This document shows, piece after piece, positions 20,231 to 29,064 of a DNA stretch of 64,000 nucleotides. Numbering within the stretch: position 1 is the stretch's first letter; each line of letters opens with the position of its first letter. The notes beneath the pieces are model-generated. The model made no database searches, was not told where the DNA came from, and saw nothing but the letters and a program-made list of their open reading frames with translations. The stretch lies in the NCBI GenBank assembly GCA_025916675.1, contig CP098402.1, positions 2,413,205 to 2,477,204 on the forward strand. Reading direction: 5' to 3'. The position numbers and the translations under genes were made by a program. The DNA is from Phycisphaera sp. GTDB lineage: Bacteria > Planctomycetota > Phycisphaerae > Phycisphaerales > UBA1924.

Positions 20231-21186
20231 CCGACGGGAGGCAACCCGGAACCGACGAGCCGCTGGTCGCCGCCACGCTCACCGAGCGCCTGACGTGCGC
20301 CGCGTGCGGCTACGACCTGCGCGGGCTGAGCGTGCTCGAACGCTGCCCTGAGTGCGGCATGCGTATCGCCACGAGCATCCTCGCGGTGATCGACCCTCGC
20401 GCGCAAGAGTTCGAACCCATCCGCAAACCAAGGCTGGTCGCGTTCGGCTTGCTCACCTGGTCGATCGGCGGATTGCTGGCCGCTACGTGCGCGTGGACGT
20501 TGCGCGCCGCGGAGCTGCCCGCGCTTGGCAACAACCCGCACCTTATCAGCGAGGGTGGCGCTCGGACACTGGCCATGATCGGCGTGGTCTGCATCGTGAT
20601 TTCGGGCATCGGTGCCGTCGCGCTGGTCAAGCCGGCCAAGCGGATGCCGCCGATCGGATCGCGGCTGGCACTCATCGGTGTGGCGCTGTACGTGCCGCTC
20701 GCCGCGGCGTTCTGGGTCTTGCATGGCCAGCTCGATGCCTCGATGGCAAGCCCCTACTTCGGACGCTTCCCCGATGCCGAGCGTGTCATTATTCGCGCCG
20801 TCGAGCTCTCGTTGATCGCCGCCATCGTGCTGACGTTGCGTACCAATGCCCGCACGCTGGCAGCCCGATCGGCCATCCTGCGCACGGGCCGCGTCGATCG
20901 GCAGACCATGTACGCGGTCGCCGTCACGGCCGGCCTTGGCGTGCTGGGCGATCTAGTACGGCTGGCGGCCGCCAGCACCGATGGCGCCATGGGGCAATTG
21001 CTGAGCATCGGCGGCGTCACGCTGGTGGTCATCGCCTCGGCCTTGCTCACCATGGGCATGGCTGGTGCAACGATCGACTGCGTGCGTATCGCGCGCGCTT
21101 TGCTGCGTTCTGGCCGCCGGATCGCGAGCTTGGTCTCGATGGTTGACGTGGCAAGAGCCGAGAGGCGGGCGGACGCGGCACCGTGA
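20227..21186 (+). CDS. Zinc-ribbon multi-pass membrane protein, unknown function
   Basis: The 319-residue protein starts with a cytoplasmic zinc ribbon (CAACGYDLRGL then CPECG, residues about 21-40) followed by about six membrane segments. The CxxCGY(D/T)L..CPECG pattern is widespread in planctomycete membrane proteins of unknown role; a second example is at 60504. It starts at a TTG overlapping the AtpZ-like stop and ends overlapping the metalloprotease start, so the three genes form one translational unit. Confidence 0.65.
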   Translation: MTDGRQPGTDEPLVAATLTERLTCAACGYDLRGLSVLERCPECGMRIATSILAVIDPRAQEFEPIRKPRLVAFGLLTWSIGGLLAATCAWTLRAAELPALGNNPHLISEGGARTLAMIGVVCIVISGIGAVALVKPAKRMPPIGSRLALIGVALYVPLAAAFWVLHGQLDASMASPYFGRFPDAERVIIRAVELSLIAAIVLTLRTNARTLAARSAILRTGRVDRQTMYAVAVTAGLGVLGDLVRLAAASTDGAMGQLLSIGGVTLVVIASALLTMGMAGATIDCVRIARALLRSGRRIASLVSMVDVARAERRADAAP

Positions 21187-21602
21187 GCGAGGCCGTACCG
21201 ACCGAGTTCCAAGAACGCTTCGATGCGCTGCTCGAACGCTTGCTCGTGGCGTTGCCAGATCGCGTCCGGGCCGTGCTCGACGAGGTGCCCCTGCACGTGA
21301 TGGACGAGCCCGACCGGCTGATCCTGAAGGATCTGGGCGTCGAGCCGGCCGATATGGACGACGCGGTCGAGGAACTCTGCGGCCTGCACACCGGCTTTAT
21401 GCTCACCGAGCGGCCCATCGAGCTCGACGCCGTGTTGCCCGACGAGATCCACCTGTTTAGACGAGGGATCGCCCTCATGGCCGGCGGGTGGAACGCCGAT
21501 GACGAAACGCTGGCCGAGCAGATCCGCATAACACTGTTGCACGAGATCGGCCATCACTTCGGGCTCGAGGAAGAGGACCTGGGCGAGCTGGGTTACGCCT
21601 GA
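21183..21602 (+). CDS. Minimal zincin-type metallopeptidase family protein
   Basis: A 139-residue protein with the zinc-binding HEIGHHFGLEEEDL near the C-terminus (HExxH with a downstream acidic ligand) preceded by TLLHE. This is the small metallopeptidase (zincin_1, PF06262-like) family, often of unknown substrate. The GTG start overlaps the previous stop by four bases. Confidence 0.85.
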   Translation: MSEAVPTEFQERFDALLERLLVALPDRVRAVLDEVPLHVMDEPDRLILKDLGVEPADMDDAVEELCGLHTGFMLTERPIELDAVLPDEIHLFRRGIALMAGGWNADDETLAEQIRITLLHEIGHHFGLEEEDLGELGYA

Positions 21603-21688
21603 CTGGTCCACTTGAAGGCCGAAATGTCCGAGGGGCGGATCTAGCATCCACCAAGAGATTCCACGCGCGACTTACCAAGGAGGCCTCC

Positions 21689-23473
21689 ATGCGCCCGACC
21701 CGCACTCTTTCGTACCTCACCGCCGGGCTCATGGTCCTTTCGGCCGGTGCCACCCACGCCCTGGCCCAGGCCCGCGACCGCATCGGCCTGCTGGAGATCA
21801 CCGGCACACCCACCGACGCGCCCAGCCCGCTGGCCTGGCTGTTCGGCGAGGCCGAGCCCACGCTGAGCGAGTTGGTGGACGCCATCGAGAACGCCCAGGC
21901 CGAGCACAACCTCGACCACCTCGTGCTGCGCCTGAAGGACGCCGCCCTGAGCTGGTCCATCGTCGACGAGTTGGGCCAGGCCATCGAGCACGTGGACATC
22001 CCCGTCACCGTGTACGCCGAGCAGATGGGCCCGACCGACCTGATGCTGGCCAGCTACGCCGACACCTCGATGATCCAGAAGGCCGGCGATGTCTCGCTGC
22101 CCGGCCTGTACATGGAAGAGATGTTCCTGGCCAACACGCTGGATTGGGTGGGTCTCAAGGCCCAGCTCATCCAGGTTGGCGCGTACAAGGGCGCCAACGA
22201 GCAGATGACCCGCGCCGAGCCCAGCGAGGCCTGGAACCAGAATATCAACAGCCTGCTCGACAGCCTGTACGGCCACATGGTCGGCACGCTGGCCGACGGC
22301 CGCGGCACCGACGCCAAGGGCGTCGAGAACGCCATGAAGACGTTGTGGATGGCCAACGCCGAGGACGCGGTTGAAACCGGCATGGTCGATCAGGCCATCG
22401 ACCTGCCCGACCTGGGCGAGGCGCTGGCCGGCGAGGGCGCGAACCCGCGCTGGATCACGCTCAACGCGGGCCACGAGGGAACGGCCCTCGACATGGCCAA
22501 CCCCTTCGCGATGATCCAGATGCTGGCCGAGGAGCCCGACGTCCAGCTCACCGGCCCGACCATCGCCGTGCTGCACCTGAGCGGCACCATCATGACCGGC
22601 GACTCGGGCGAGGCGGGGCTCTTCGGGGGCAGCAAGACCATCGGCAGCCGCAGCGTGCGTAACGAACTCAAGCAGTTGGCCGACAATGACCTCGTGCAGG
22701 CGGTCGTGCTCCGCATCGATTCGCCGGGCGGGTCGGCCACGGCCAGCGAGATCATCTGGCAGGGCGTGCAAGACCTGCGCAAGAGCAAGCCCGTGTGGGT
22801 GAGCATCGGCAACCTGGCCGCCTCGGGGGGGTACTACATCGCCGTTGCGGGCGAGAAGATCTACACTAATCCGTCGAGCATCGTGGGTTCCATCGGCGTC
22901 GTTGGCGGCAAGATCAGCATGACCGAGTTGTACGACACGCTCAAGATCAACGTTGTCGGCCGAGCCCGTGGCCCGCGCGCCGACATGTTCGCCTCGGCTG
23001 AGCCGTGGAACGACCAGCAGGTGAGCATCGTCCGCAACAAGATGGCCGAGACCTATGAGCAGTTCACCGGCCGCGTCACGCAGGGCCGCCCGGGCATCGA
23101 CCTGTCCAAGACCGCCGAGGGCCGGCTGTTCCTGGGCAAGGACGCCGTGGGCCTGAAGATGTCCGACGAGGTCGGCTCGCTCGACGACGCCGTGACGGAT
23201 CTTGCACAGCACGTCGGCCTGACGAACTACGACGTTCGGCACTTCCCCGGCCCCAAGGCGCTCACCGAGATCATCGAGGAGGCCATGGGTGGCTTCATGG
23301 GCGCGAACGCTCCGACCGCGAGCGATGCCTCGAACCTGCCGATTGTGCGGGCCGTGCGCGCCGCGGTTGGCGAGCAGACGTGGACCCAGATCGTCCACTC
23401 GCTCAACTCGTTCAGCCTGCTGCGCGAGGAGCCGGTCGTGCTGACGGCGCCGAGTGTGGTGACGTTCCGCTGA
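21689..23473 (+). CDS. sppA: Signal peptide peptidase SppA (67K type)
   Basis: A 594-residue tandem-domain peptidase that degrades cleaved signal peptides at the outer face of the inner membrane. An N-terminal signal (ending ALAQA, about residue 28) replaces the usual anchor. The Ser-Lys dyad is visible: Lys167 in GAYKGANEQ of the first domain and Ser379 in LAASGGYYIA of the second. AAGGAGG at 21678-21684 sets the start. The frame on the opposite strand is also open over the whole gene but has no homology. Confidence 0.93.
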   Translation: MRPTRTLSYLTAGLMVLSAGATHALAQARDRIGLLEITGTPTDAPSPLAWLFGEAEPTLSELVDAIENAQAEHNLDHLVLRLKDAALSWSIVDELGQAIEHVDIPVTVYAEQMGPTDLMLASYADTSMIQKAGDVSLPGLYMEEMFLANTLDWVGLKAQLIQVGAYKGANEQMTRAEPSEAWNQNINSLLDSLYGHMVGTLADGRGTDAKGVENAMKTLWMANAEDAVETGMVDQAIDLPDLGEALAGEGANPRWITLNAGHEGTALDMANPFAMIQMLAEEPDVQLTGPTIAVLHLSGTIMTGDSGEAGLFGGSKTIGSRSVRNELKQLADNDLVQAVVLRIDSPGGSATASEIIWQGVQDLRKSKPVWVSIGNLAASGGYYIAVAGEKIYTNPSSIVGSIGVVGGKISMTELYDTLKINVVGRARGPRADMFASAEPWNDQQVSIVRNKMAETYEQFTGRVTQGRPGIDLSKTAEGRLFLGKDAVGLKMSDEVGSLDDAVTDLAQHVGLTNYDVRHFPGPKALTEIIEEAMGGFMGANAPTASDASNLPIVRAVRAAVGEQTWTQIVHSLNSFSLLREEPVVLTAPSVVTFR

Positions 23474-23476
23474 GCC

Positions 23477-24001
23477 CTACCGCGGCGGTCCGGCGGGGGT
23501 CGAGGAGTGCCCCCGCACGACCTTCCACTGGCCATCGGCCTGCCGCTCGACCACCATCGTCATCACGCCCGCATACGCGAAGGCCTCCTGGCCTTCCGTG
23601 GTGGCGCGCGTGCTGAATTCGGCGCTCAGGGTTGCCAGACTCTGGGCCAACGGCACGACGCTGACGTTTGTGAGCGCCGTATGCAACTCCATGCCAGACG
23701 CTTCGAGGCCGTCGAGGCTCTTGAGCACGTCTTGTGCTGATGAGTACAGGGCCCGGCCATCGGTGAACCACGTGAAGCGGTCGTCGGCCACGTACAGGCC
23801 GGCGATCGCCTGGTTGTTATCGCTCTCAAGGGTTCGGATGTATCCAGGCAGGAAGCCATCGAGTTCCTCGGTAACTCTTGCGGCATCGAACTCGGGCGTG
23901 GGATCTGTCGCGGCCGAACGGACCCCGTCGGCAACGACGACAAGCGAGGTCATGCCGATGACCAGCGCGCACGATCCGGCAAACTTCTTTCTGCTTCCCA
24001 T
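23477..24001 (-). CDS. Secreted NTF2-like (SnoaL/DUF4440-type) protein
   Basis: A 174-residue protein with a signal peptide or N-terminal anchor (about residues 8-30) and a cone-shaped NTF2-like domain. The pattern is a helix with YIRTLESDNNQAIAGLY, the strand DRFTWFTDGRALYSS, and a last strand GQWKVVRGHSS. Proteins of this fold bind small ligands or act as isomerases; no catalytic residues can be assigned. It lies just downstream of the VOC gene on the same strand (5 bases), with AGGAG eight bases before the ATG. Confidence 0.7.
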   Translation of the reverse strand: MGSRKKFAGSCALVIGMTSLVVVADGVRSAATDPTPEFDAARVTEELDGFLPGYIRTLESDNNQAIAGLYVADDRFTWFTDGRALYSSAQDVLKSLDGLEASGMELHTALTNVSVVPLAQSLATLSAEFSTRATTEGQEAFAYAGVMTMVVERQADGQWKVVRGHSSTPAGPPR

Positions 24002-24006
24002 TGCGA

Positions 24007-24402
24007 TCACTCCTGTGTGGTGTTGACGCTGCTGGCGTACTGCATGACACCCGCGACGTTGCCCTCGGTGTCCTTGAACATGGCGAGCGTGCCCACGGTT
24101 GGGATCTCGAAGGGCGGCGAGGTGATGGTGCCGCCGGCCTCTTCGATGGCCGCGACCGACGCGCGCACGTCGGCCACGGCTATGGTGCATTCGTAGCCGA
24201 TCATGCCCTGGCCGCTCACCGGGGTTCGGCGTTTCTGGAGGGCACCGTGCGGGCCGCCGGCCCGGGTGTGGATGAGGTAGAACTCGGGCGGGCCCCAGGC
24301 CTCGAAGATCCAGCCGAAGACGGCCTCGTAGAAGGTCCTCGCCCGTTCGACGTCGTCGACGTGGATGGCGAAGTGGGCGAGTTGGTTGGGTTCGGCTGGC
24401 AT
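24007..24402 (-). CDS. VOC (glyoxalase/bleomycin-resistance) family protein
   Basis: A 131-residue single VOC unit: AHFAIHVDDVERARTFYEAVFGW begins the first beta-alpha-beta-beta-beta module and DVRASVAAIEEAGG the second. His10 or His13 and a later Glu (FKDTEGNVAG) could bind a metal. The reaction is unknown. It is divergent from the AraC-type regulator and shares a 78-base control region with it, so it may be that regulator's target. Confidence 0.85.
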   Translation of the reverse strand: MPAEPNQLAHFAIHVDDVERARTFYEAVFGWIFEAWGPPEFYLIHTRAGGPHGALQKRRTPVSGQGMIGYECTIAVADVRASVAAIEEAGGTITSPPFEIPTVGTLAMFKDTEGNVAGVMQYASSVNTTQE

Positions 24403-24466
24403 GGGCGGCTCCGGGGTTCTTCCGATGCCAGAAGCGTACCACGAAATCGATATGGCTCAATCACGG

Positions 24467-24484
24467 TATAATGACAATTAATGT
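24467..24484 (+). promoter_or_regulatory. Consensus -10 box giving a leaderless AraC transcript, with a palindrome
   Basis: A perfect TATAAT lies at 24467-24472, only eight bases before the ATG at 24481. Transcription would therefore start at or one or two bases before the start codon, giving a leaderless mRNA; no ribosome site is present. The bases between, TAATGACAATTA (24469-24480), form an imperfect palindrome that could be an operator. Confidence 0.6.
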
Positions 24485-25263
24485 CGCCTATCAGCCACGT
24501 CGTCGACCAGTTTCTTGTCCGATGCCTGGCCCTCAACCTGCCGGCGGGGTTTCGCATCGACGAGCATGCCCACGCATGGCCGCAGCTGGTGTATGCGTCG
24601 TCGGGGGTGCTGACGGTCGGCACCGGCTCGGGGATATGGGTGGTGCCCAGCCGGCGGGCGGTGTGCGTGCCCGCCGGCGTTGAGCATTCGGTGGCATGCT
24701 CGGGAGCGACGGCGGTGCGGACGCTGTACTTCCACCCCGTGATGTGCGGGCACTGGGAAGACCGGCCTCGGGTCGTGGGCGTGTCACCGCTCCTCACCCA
24801 ACTCGTGCTGCATGTGTTGGAACTCGGTGGACTGCGTCGCGACGACGCCCGGCAGCGGCGGCTGGCTTCGGTGGTGCTCGACCAGATCGCGACGACGAGG
24901 GAAGCGCCGTTGCGGTTGCCCATGCCCAGTGACGAACGGGCGATTCGGATTGCCGATAGGATCATGGCGAATCCCGGGGACGCTCGCACGCTCGAAGGAG
25001 TCGCAGAAGGAAGCGGGGCGAGTGCGCGGACGCTGGCACGCCTGTTTGCCGAGCAGACCGGGATGTCTTTCGGGCAATGGCGCACGCAGGCGCGGCTCGC
25101 GCACGCCCTCACGCGGTTGGCCGAGGGCGTGCCGGTGCAGTTGGTCGCCACCGAGGTGGGCTACGAGCAACCCAGCGCGTTCATCGCGATGTTCAAGCGA
25201 GAATTGGGCGAAACGCCCGGGCGGTACTTCGATGACGCGGCCGACGGATCGGCCCGGGCTTAG
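24481..25263 (+). CDS. AraC-family transcriptional regulator
   Basis: A 260-residue regulator with an N-terminal cupin-like sensor (HAHAWPQLVYASSGVLTV and VPAGVEHSV) and a C-terminal double helix-turn-helix. The first HTH is LEGVAEGSGASARTLARLF and the second has VATEVGYEQPSAFIAMFKRELGETPGRYF, the AraC signature. It probably controls the divergent VOC/NTF2-like pair and itself. Its stop overlaps that of the convergent frr gene by three bases. Confidence 0.92.
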   Translation: MSPISHVVDQFLVRCLALNLPAGFRIDEHAHAWPQLVYASSGVLTVGTGSGIWVVPSRRAVCVPAGVEHSVACSGATAVRTLYFHPVMCGHWEDRPRVVGVSPLLTQLVLHVLELGGLRRDDARQRRLASVVLDQIATTREAPLRLPMPSDERAIRIADRIMANPGDARTLEGVAEGSGASARTLARLFAEQTGMSFGQWRTQARLAHALTRLAEGVPVQLVATEVGYEQPSAFIAMFKRELGETPGRYFDDAADGSARA

Positions 25264-25832
25264 ACCTCAAGCACTTCTTTGCTCTTGTCGGCCACGCGGC
25301 GGTCGATCTCGGCCTCGTGCTTCTTGAGCATCTCCTGGATCTGGTCCTTCAGGTCGGCGACCTGGTCCTCGGAGATGTGGGCGCTGGAGTCCTTGGCTAG
25401 TGCGTCGGCGTGCTTGTTGGCGTCGCGGCGGGCGTTCCGCAGGACGACCTTGGTTTCTTCGCCCACCTTCTTGCAACGGGCCACCAGCTGCTGGCGGCGG
25501 TCGGACGTCAGGGCGGGCACGTTGATGCGGATCGACTTGTCCTCGACCACGGGGCTCAGGCCCAGGTTGGCCGCCTCGATGGCCCGGCGGATGTCGCCCA
25601 CGGCACCCTGGTCGAAGGGCTTGATGAGCAACTGCGTGGGCTCGGGCACGCTGATGGCGGCGAGCGCCTTGAGCTCGGTGCTCGCGCCGTAGTAGTCGAC
25701 CTTGAGGAACTCGATGAGCGCGGTGCTGGCGCGGCCGCTGCGCACGCCGCGGAGTTCCTGCTTGAGGTACTCGACGCCCTTTTCCATGGCGTCTTCGGCT
25801 TCGAGAATGATGGTGTCGGGATCGGTTGACAT
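25260..25832 (-). CDS. frr: Ribosome recycling factor
   Basis: The 190-residue protein matches RRF along its length: KGVEYLKQELRGVRSGRAST, VDYYGASTELKALAAI, SVPEPTQLLIKPFD, INVPALTSDRRQQL and the C-terminal helix KDQIQEMLKKHE. With EF-G it splits the post-termination ribosome. It follows pyrH by 47 bases, the common pyrH-frr order. Confidence 0.97.
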   Translation of the reverse strand: MSTDPDTIILEAEDAMEKGVEYLKQELRGVRSGRASTALIEFLKVDYYGASTELKALAAISVPEPTQLLIKPFDQGAVGDIRRAIEAANLGLSPVVEDKSIRINVPALTSDRRQQLVARCKKVGEETKVVLRNARRDANKHADALAKDSSAHISEDQVADLKDQIQEMLKKHEAEIDRRVADKSKEVLEV

Positions 25833-25879
25833 GGGAACGTCCTCACAAGCCGCCGGCGTGCGTTCGCCGGGCTGGGTGC

Positions 25880-26647
25880 TTATCGCACGGATAGTCGAGT
25901 CCCGATCGTTTCGCCGCGGATGACCGCCGCGATGTTGCCGGGCTTCTGGAAATCGAACACGACCACGGGCATGTCCTGCTCCTGGCACATGGCCAGGGCG
26001 GTCATGTCCATCACGCCCAGGCCCTTGTCGATGGCCTGGGCGAAGGTGAGGTGGTCGTACTTGGTTGCGGTGGGGTCGGTCTTGGGGTCGGCGGTGTACA
26101 CGCCGTCGACCTTGGTGGCCTTGAGCAGGCTCTGGCAGCCCAACTCCATGGCCCGGAGCGAGGCGCAGGTGTCGGTCGAGAAATAAGGGTTGCCGGTGCC
26201 GCCGGCCAAGATCACGACGCGGCCCTTCTCGAGGTGGCGGATGGCCCGGCTGCGGATGAACGTCTCCGCGACGGCCCGGATCTCGATGGCGCTCATGACC
26301 CGGCTGTCGATGCCCACCGAGGTCAGGGCCTCGCGGAGGGCCAGGGCGTTGATGACCGTGCCCAGCATGCCCATGTGGTCGGCCGTGGCCCGCTGGATGA
26401 GCCCCGCGGCGGCCAGTTGGGCGCCGCGGATGATGTTGCCGCCGCCCACGACGATGGCGAGTTGGGCCCCCTGGGTGGTCGCCTGGGCGATCTCGTTGGA
26501 GATGTCGGCCAGCAGGGCGGGGTCGACGCCGGCACCCGAGCGGCCGAAGGCCTCGCCGCTGAGCTTCAGGAGCAGTCGGTTGGGCTCCCGGTCGGCGTCG
26601 GGAGCCGTGGGTTTGGGCTTGGCGTTGGGCTCGTCGACGGTGTGCAT
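25880..26647 (-). CDS. pyrH: UMP kinase
   Basis: A 255-residue amino-acid-kinase-fold enzyme that phosphorylates UMP. Visible motifs are LLKLSGEAFG, IVVGGGNIIRG, ADHMGMLGTVINAL, VILAGGTGNPYFSTDT and KATKVDGVYTADP. The ATG at 26647 gives a short variable N-terminus before the first strand; no clear ribosome site precedes it, and the upstream frame stays open without homology. It is transcribed with frr. Confidence 0.96.
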   Translation of the reverse strand: MHTVDEPNAKPKPTAPDADREPNRLLLKLSGEAFGRSGAGVDPALLADISNEIAQATTQGAQLAIVVGGGNIIRGAQLAAAGLIQRATADHMGMLGTVINALALREALTSVGIDSRVMSAIEIRAVAETFIRSRAIRHLEKGRVVILAGGTGNPYFSTDTCASLRAMELGCQSLLKATKVDGVYTADPKTDPTATKYDHLTFAQAIDKGLGVMDMTALAMCQEQDMPVVVFDFQKPGNIAAVIRGETIGTRLSVR

Positions 26648-26914
26648 GTGGCTCGATGGACCCCGCGTGTGTGTGCCTGGGAACATGCCCAGCGGCTGCC
26701 AGGAGATGGGGAAAACCATCGTCTCAACCCATCGGATGCAACCAGAGGCCCTCGCCCCTGGTAGCGGATTCAGGGTAGGCACCCGGGCGGGTTGGGCCAC
26801 GCTGGCGCGATCTCGTGGCCGGGGGCGAGGCAGCCCGGGGTTTCGGGCAATCCCTGTCGCCAAGCCGATGAACGGGCGGCCACCCCCCGCCCCAGCCCGG
26901 TGCAACCATTGACC

Positions 26915-27892
26915 ATGGACCCACGCGAATCCGAGAACCAACCGCAGCCCGGAGACGGCCTCGACACCAACGAGGGCGAGCATGCCGGCGTGCTGGCGTG
27001 GGTCAACCGCCACAAGGTGCCGCTGCTGGCCAGCAGCGCGGCGGTGTCGCTGCTCGTCCACGTGATCGTGCTGGTCATCGCCGCACTCATCCAAATGAAC
27101 CAGCCGGTGGCCCAACTCGGCTCGGCGGCGTCCGAGGTCGACTTCGCGGTCATGACCGATGCGGAGCTGTCCGAAATCGCCGCCGAGGAGTTGGCTCTGG
27201 AGGCACCCGACACCGATTCTTCCAGTTCACCCCTCGAACTGCAAGCCGAGCTCGACCTTGGTGCGCTCGAGGTCGACATGTCGGACCTGGCCGAGTCGAT
27301 GGGCGACGTGACGCTCCAGATCGGCGGCGGGGACCTGGACGGCGCGGGGCTTGGTGTCGGTGACAGCGCGGGCTCGGGGGCGAGCTTCTTCGGGGTCGAG
27401 GCGCGGGGCAACCGGTTCGCGTTCGTGGTCGATACCTCGGGCTCGATGGTCAACGACGGCCGGCTGCAAGCGATGCAGCAGGAGCTCATCCGGTCGGTTA
27501 CCGGGCTCTTCAGCTCGTCGGACTTCTTCATCGTCTTCTTCAACTCCGGCGCGTACGCCCCGGGCGACCGCGGCATCGCGTGGGTCAAGGCGACCGATAG
27601 CGGCAAGAACAAGGCGCGGGGGCACATCCTGGCGACCCGGGCCGAAGGTGCGACGCGGCCGGCGTCCGGCTTCCAGTTGGTTGCCCAGCTCGAGCCGCTG
27701 CCCGATGCGATCTACTTCATGACCGACGGCGAGTTCTCCGACGACGAGGCCGAGCAGATCCTCGGGACCTTCGGCCGGCGCAACATCCCGATCCACTGCA
27801 TCACGTTCCGCAGCCGAGAGGGCGAAGCGGTCATGCGTCGGATCGCCGCCGCCACGCGCGGCACGTACACGCACATCGAGGGCCGGCCTTGA
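26915..27892 (+). CDS. Membrane-anchored von Willebrand factor A domain protein
   Basis: First gene of the eight-gene ExbBD-like operon. The 325-residue protein has a cytoplasmic N-terminus, one membrane helix (about 36-60), an acidic linker rich in Leu/Asp/Glu (80-135) and a vWA domain (about 165-320). The metal-binding MIDAS residues are present: Asp173-x-Ser175-x-Ser177 in VVDTSGSM and Asp271 in MTDGEFSD. The topology places the vWA domain outside the cytoplasm. Such domains bind partners through a metal ion, so it may be the sensing or coupling subunit. A 267-base gap separates it from the divergent pyrH; I see no strong promoter there. Confidence 0.85.
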   Translation: MDPRESENQPQPGDGLDTNEGEHAGVLAWVNRHKVPLLASSAAVSLLVHVIVLVIAALIQMNQPVAQLGSAASEVDFAVMTDAELSEIAAEELALEAPDTDSSSSPLELQAELDLGALEVDMSDLAESMGDVTLQIGGGDLDGAGLGVGDSAGSGASFFGVEARGNRFAFVVDTSGSMVNDGRLQAMQQELIRSVTGLFSSSDFFIVFFNSGAYAPGDRGIAWVKATDSGKNKARGHILATRAEGATRPASGFQLVAQLEPLPDAIYFMTDGEFSDDEAEQILGTFGRRNIPIHCITFRSREGEAVMRRIAAATRGTYTHIEGRP

Positions 27893-29064
27893 GGCCTGCG
27901 CGACGACTTGGTGTTGCCGCGATCATGATGGCGATCGCTTCCCCCGTGCTGGCACAAGGCGAAACGCTCGTGCTGCGTGCCTTCGAGCGCCCCCCCCCGG
28001 GGCAGGCGATGGGCGTGGGCCTCCAGGGCGTCCAGGTGCGCACGGGCCAGGGCGACGTCGTGATCGTCGGGTGGGACCGCGTGCTAAGGCTACCGGCGGC
28101 GTTGGCCGGGGCAGCCGAGCCGTTCGATTGGCTGGCGGTGGATGCCTGGCGTGCCCGGACCCGAATCGAGCGGGGCGATCTGGTGCTTGCCGAACCGTTG
28201 TTGCAGGGCATCATCGAGCGAGCGGATGCCCAAGGCGTGCCATTGCGCGGGCCAACGGGGCTGGTGGTGGCCGAGGGCCTGCTGCGTTGCCGGCTGGCAC
28301 GCGGGGCGAACGCGGCGGCGCTCGAGCCCTGGCTGGCGTGGATCGACGCGTCGATCGTGCGTCAGCCGCGCACGACCTTCGCGCACCGTGATTGGGCGCA
28401 AGAAGCGGGACTCCCGCCGGTGATCGACGGGACCACCGAGCTGTGCCCGCTACTGCCGCCGATGTGGCTAGCCACGCCCTCGCTCCGGCTGGTGATCCAG
28501 CTTCAACCGGCCGAGGGCGAGCGCGACAAGGCCGCGGCGATGCGTGCCTTGTATCAGGCCGCCGCACGGCACGAGCTTGGCGAAACGGTCACCGACCTGC
28601 CGGACGTGCCCCGCGAGGCTGCCAGCGAGTTGGTTCGCGACATCGTGGCGGCGCGCGTGCTTGATGACGCGGAGCGTGCATCGGCCCGGGCGCGTCTCGA
28701 GGCGGCCCTGCCGAGCGCGGCCTCGCCCTGGTTGGCCGCGTGGATCCGCGCCGCCATCGGCCGCTCGCTGGTGCTCGAAGAAGATGAAGAATCCAGGCTG
28801 CGCGGCGTGGCCCAGTTGCTGCGCGTGCACGTACTCCATCGCGACGACTCGCCCGCGCTGGCCGACATCGCGCTGGCCGAAGCCTCCGCCACGCTGGCCG
28901 TTCTCGGCCAGACCGACGCCGCCGGCTTGCTCGCACGCGAGTTGGTACGGCTCGGCCCGCAGTCTCCGGTGCTATCGTGGCCCGGGATCGCGGGTCTGCT
29001 CGACACCGCACCACCATCGACCCCGCCCGCTCCAGAAGAACCCACCGCCGGAGACACTCCATGA
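27889..29064 (+). CDS. Secreted protein of the ExbBD operon, unknown function
   Basis: A 391-residue protein with a signal peptide (IMMAIASPVLAQ, cleavage after about residue 23). The rest is Ala/Leu/Arg-rich and helical, with TPR-like stretches near the C-terminus (ADIALAEASATLAVLGQ) and a Pro-rich end. I recognise no enzyme motif. A TTG start overlaps the vWA stop (TTGA), with GAGGG just upstream, and its own stop overlaps the ExbB start, so it is firmly part of the same translational unit. Confidence 0.7.
   Translation: MRPARRLGVAAIMMAIASPVLAQGETLVLRAFERPPPGQAMGVGLQGVQVRTGQGDVVIVGWDRVLRLPAALAGAAEPFDWLAVDAWRARTRIERGDLVLAEPLLQGIIERADAQGVPLRGPTGLVVAEGLLRCRLARGANAAALEPWLAWIDASIVRQPRTTFAHRDWAQEAGLPPVIDGTTELCPLLPPMWLATPSLRLVIQLQPAEGERDKAAAMRALYQAAARHELGETVTDLPDVPREAASELVRDIVAARVLDDAERASARARLEAALPSAASPWLAAWIRAAIGRSLVLEEDEESRLRGVAQLLRVHVLHRDDSPALADIALAEASATLAVLGQTDAAGLLARELVRLGPQSPVLSWPGIAGLLDTAPPSTPPAPEEPTAGDTP

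Noticed and set aside
21641-23398. 585-codon open frame opposite sppA
   Set aside because: The plus strand encodes a complete SppA with catalytic dyad; the antisense translation is low-complexity.
25833-26914. Longer pyrH N-terminus reaching into the gap before the vWA gene
   Set aside because: Residues upstream of 26647 do not resemble UMP kinase and no ribosome site supports them.
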